The translations under genes and the position numbers were made by a program. A model generated the notes under the pieces. It was not told the origin of the DNA. It saw only the letters and a program-made list of their open reading frames with translations, and made no database searches. Below, piece after piece: positions 44,954 through 47,218 of a stretch of 47,218 nt of DNA. Source of the DNA: Sphaerospermopsis aphanizomenoides BCCUSP55 (GTDB lineage: Bacteria > Cyanobacteriota > Cyanobacteriia > Cyanobacteriales > Nostocaceae); the NCBI RefSeq assembly GCF_001586785.1, contig NZ_LUFH02000044.1, positions 1 to 47,218 on the forward strand, in the 5' to 3' direction. Position 1 is the first letter of the stretch, and the number at the start of each line of letters is the position of its first letter.

Positions 44954-46972
44954 CTAACTATTCAGGTAAGTATATCTTCTGAGGCTTTGCTCATAAGTTT
45001 GTAGCAGTCGCTGAGATTCTGCTAAGGTGATGCGGTTTTCTTCTAGGGCTTTCTCACAACGTTGGCGGATGTTTTCTACCATGTCTTCGGAGTCGTACTG
45101 CACGTAGCTAACTACTTCGCTCATGGTATCACCCTTCACAACGTGTTCAATTTGGTAGCCTTTGGGTGTTAGTTGAATGTGAACGGCGTTGGTATCACCA
45201 AACAAGTTGTGTAAGTTACCCATAATTTCTTGGTAAGCTCCATTGAGGAACATTCCTAAATAATAGGGTTCATCAGGTTTAAATTTGTGCAGTTCTAAAA
45301 CTGATTTGACATCTCGCAAATCAATAAAGCGGTCAATTTTACCATCACTATCACAAGTTAGGTCTGCTAAAATTCCTCGTTGTGTAGGTTCTTGATCTAG
45401 CTTATGTATGGGCATGATCGGAAATAGTTGATCAATTGCCCAACAATCGGGTGCTGATTGAAACACAGAAAGATTGATGTAGTAGATGGAAGCCATGATT
45501 TTCTCTAGGTCTTCCAATTCGTCGGGTACGTATTCCTGCTGTCTGGTAATTTCCAAAATTTTCCGACAACAAGCCCAGTAAAGTCGCTCGGCTTTAGCTC
45601 GTTCTCTGAGTCGCAAAATTCCTAAGTTAAAACGGCTAATGGCTTCTTCCTTAAATTGAGCCGCGTCGTGGTAAAACTCTTGATAGTTTTCTTGGTTAAT
45701 AGAGTGGTAAGTTTCCCACAAATAATTAATGATTGGTGATTCTCCCTCTTGTGGTGGATCTGGAAGTTCCAGGGGGACATCACTGGTGCTAAGTACATCA
45801 AAGATGAGGACTGATTGATGGGAGGCGATCGCTCTGCCACTTTCGCTAATCAGTGTAGGTACGGATATTTGACGTTCAGCACAGGTATCTTTTAACTCTG
45901 CCACAATATCATTAGCATAGTTTTGCATATTGTAGTTTTTGGAGGCGTAGAAATTGGTTTGAGAACCGTCATAATCTACACCCAAGCCACCACCAACATC
46001 CAGATATTTCATATCTGCGCCTAACATCGCCAATTCTACGTAAATACGACTGGCTTCTTGGATGGCATCTTTAATCACATTGATGGCAGAAATTTGTGAA
46101 CCAATATGGAAGTGTAACAACTGTAAGGAGTCAAGTAAATTAGCTTCCCGTAATTTGTCAACTGCTTCCATAATTTCAGGAATCGTCAGGCCAAACTTAG
46201 CCCGATCGCCTGTGGAAGTTCCCCACCGTCCCATGCCTTGGGTGCTTAATTTTGCCCGTACCCCTAAAATGGGCTTGATTCCTAATTGCTTGTTAGCAGC
46301 AATTACCAAATCAACTTCTTCAATCTGTTCAATGACAATAATTGCCGTTTGTCCTAACCTTTGGGATAACATTGCTGTTTCAATGTATTCTCGGTCTTTG
46401 TAACCATTGCAAACTAACAATGCCCCTGGAGTATCTAACAAAGCTAGAGCAATCATTAATTCTGGCTTAGAACCTGCTTCTAGCCCAAATTGATGAGGTT
46501 TGCCAAAACGCACCAAATCTTCAATTAAGTGCCTTTCTTGGTTGCATTTGACGGGAAATACACCACGATAAACACCGGGATAGTTATAACGAGCGATCGC
46601 TTTAGCAAAACAAGCATTTAAACGTTCAATTCGGTCTTCCAAAATATCAGAAAAGCGAATTAACAGCGGCAGTCCCAAATTACGCTGTTTTAAGGCATTG
46701 ACTAATTCAAACAAATCTAAAGAACCACCGCGATCGCCCTTGGGAGAAACTGTCACGTTTCCAGCCGCATTAATCGAAAAATAAGGTCTTCCCCAACCTT
46801 CAATCCGGTATAAGTCTTCACTATCCTCAATTTTCCACACACGGGGTAAATCTCCCGTCGTCGTAGTGGCAGGAGATGGTAGAAGTTTCTTTAACTTCTG
46901 GCTTTTCAATTCAGCTTTATGCCCATTTGGAGGCACTTTGACAATCTCATCAGTAGTTGATTCGACACCCAT
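44954..46972 (-). CDS. speA: Biosynthetic arginine decarboxylase
   Basis: A 672-residue PLP enzyme of the alanine-racemase fold III type, converting arginine to agmatine for polyamine synthesis. Conserved regions: WKIEDSEDLYRIEGWGRPYF, FPVKCNQERHLIEDLVRFGK with the PLP lysine, GLEAGSKPELMIALALL, LHFHIGSQISAI, YLDVGGGLGVDYDGS, ISESGRAIASHQSVLIFDVL and the C-terminal CDSDGKIDRFID. The length and long N-terminus (about 45 polar residues) fit cyanobacterial SpeA. The substrate comes from the ArgB pathway. It is convergent with cugP. Confidence 0.95.
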   Translation of the reverse strand: MGVESTTDEIVKVPPNGHKAELKSQKLKKLLPSPATTTTGDLPRVWKIEDSEDLYRIEGWGRPYFSINAAGNVTVSPKGDRGGSLDLFELVNALKQRNLGLPLLIRFSDILEDRIERLNACFAKAIARYNYPGVYRGVFPVKCNQERHLIEDLVRFGKPHQFGLEAGSKPELMIALALLDTPGALLVCNGYKDREYIETAMLSQRLGQTAIIVIEQIEEVDLVIAANKQLGIKPILGVRAKLSTQGMGRWGTSTGDRAKFGLTIPEIMEAVDKLREANLLDSLQLLHFHIGSQISAINVIKDAIQEASRIYVELAMLGADMKYLDVGGGLGVDYDGSQTNFYASKNYNMQNYANDIVAELKDTCAERQISVPTLISESGRAIASHQSVLIFDVLSTSDVPLELPDPPQEGESPIINYLWETYHSINQENYQEFYHDAAQFKEEAISRFNLGILRLRERAKAERLYWACCRKILEITRQQEYVPDELEDLEKIMASIYYINLSVFQSAPDCWAIDQLFPIMPIHKLDQEPTQRGILADLTCDSDGKIDRFIDLRDVKSVLELHKFKPDEPYYLGMFLNGAYQEIMGNLHNLFGDTNAVHIQLTPKGYQIEHVVKGDTMSEVVSYVQYDSEDMVENIRQRCEKALEENRITLAESQRLLQTYEQSLRRYTYLNS

Positions 46973-47079
46973 TTCTTCCTAACCTCTGTGTTTCACCCAC
47001 GAACAACAATTTAGCAAATTCGCCACAGAACGGATATGCAACCAGCAAGAATTTTTGATGAGTAGGAAATTCAGGAGTT

Positions 47080-47141
47080 CAGGAGTATGGCTAACGCCAC
47101 GCTACGCTATCAGGAGTATGGCTTACGCCACGCTGCGCTAT
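47080..47141. repeat. 31-bp tandem duplication with GGC(T/A)AACGCC palindromic cores
   Basis: Two adjacent 31-bp units (47080-47110 and 47111-47141), each CAGGAGTATGGCT(A/T)ACGCC then ACGCT(A/G)CGCTAT, differ at two positions. They belong to the GGCGTAGCC class also seen at 27229, 28999 and 39357. Confidence 0.88.
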
Positions 47142-47185
47142 CAGGAGTTCAGGAAGAAGAAAGAATTAATTTTTCTCCCTTACAC

Positions 47186-47218
47186 TCCTACACCCTACAC
47201 CCTACACCCTACACCCCA
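47186..47218. repeat. Heptamer repeat at the right edge (CTACACC)
   Basis: Four CTACACC/ACACCCT units run to the last base of the window, matching the class at the left edge. Confidence 0.92.

Overview
This window is chromosomal DNA from a cyanobacterium, most likely a filamentous, heterocyst-forming type (Nostocales: Anabaena, Nostoc, Dolichospermum or relatives). The signs are HIP1 octamers GCGATCGC (e.g. 163-170, 602-609), very many 7-bp tandem repeats (STRR type) between genes, and typical cyanobacterial proteins: NdhF1/NdhD1, a plant-type zeta-carotene isomerase homologue, CugP, a kinase-GUN4 fusion and a DUF3153 lipoprotein. No rRNA, tRNA, CRISPR array, prophage or intact transposase gene was found. 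Both ends of the window lie in the same ACACCC-type heptamer repeat, as expected of a contig cut at repeats.

Layout. 0.1-1.8 kb: Z-ISO/NnrU homologue and a WCGLC thioredoxin. 2.2-9.6 kb: ndhF1 and ndhD1 of the NDH-1 complex, separated by 3.7 kb of accessory DNA holding a Ser/Thr kinase-GUN4 fusion, a DUF4258/YgiT toxin-antitoxin pair, a truncated Rpn nuclease, a MITE-like element and a nonsense-interrupted antitoxin gene. 10-13.7 kb: valine-pyruvate transaminase, RimM with a repeat-encoded N-terminus, a Uma2 protein and a dienelactone hydrolase. 13.9-16.9 kb: an AT-rich accessory island with a ParA ATPase, a disordered/coiled-coil partner and two unrelated HigBA-type modules. 17.1-24.2 kb: phosphoketolase, NAD-type GAPDH (Gap1), pyruvate kinase and transaldolase, a coherent sugar-catabolic cluster. 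24.3-33.7 kb: TPR-gene remnant, YyaL-like protein, ClpP, a cyanobacterial protein of unknown function, an RNB-family protein that has lost its catalytic aspartates, UbiX and a LapA-like membrane protein. 34-39.3 kb: an NB-ARC protein without sensor repeats, shikimate kinase, ArgB, a TPR/membrane protein and a DUF3153 lipoprotein. 39.3-40.6 kb: a patch of decayed genes (WD40 and Uma2 remnants) packed with dispersed repeats. 40.6-47 kb: PdxH, an AI-2E-type permease, ScpA, CugP and arginine decarboxylase.

Most of the window is housekeeping metabolism: the respiratory/cyclic electron-flow complex, glycolysis and pentose-phosphate/phosphoketolase routes, arginine, shikimate, B6 and polyamine synthesis, and UDP-glucose supply. 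The accessory DNA is toxin-antitoxin modules, STAND/TPR/WD40 pieces and repeats. A repeat family with the core TCTGAATCAGGAT occurs beside almost every broken gene. Several intact genes (rimM, gap1, aroK, the YyaL gene) have start or stop regions made of repeat DNA. The best candidate for an undescribed system is the ParA plus repeat-bearing coiled-coil partner at 13967-15518.
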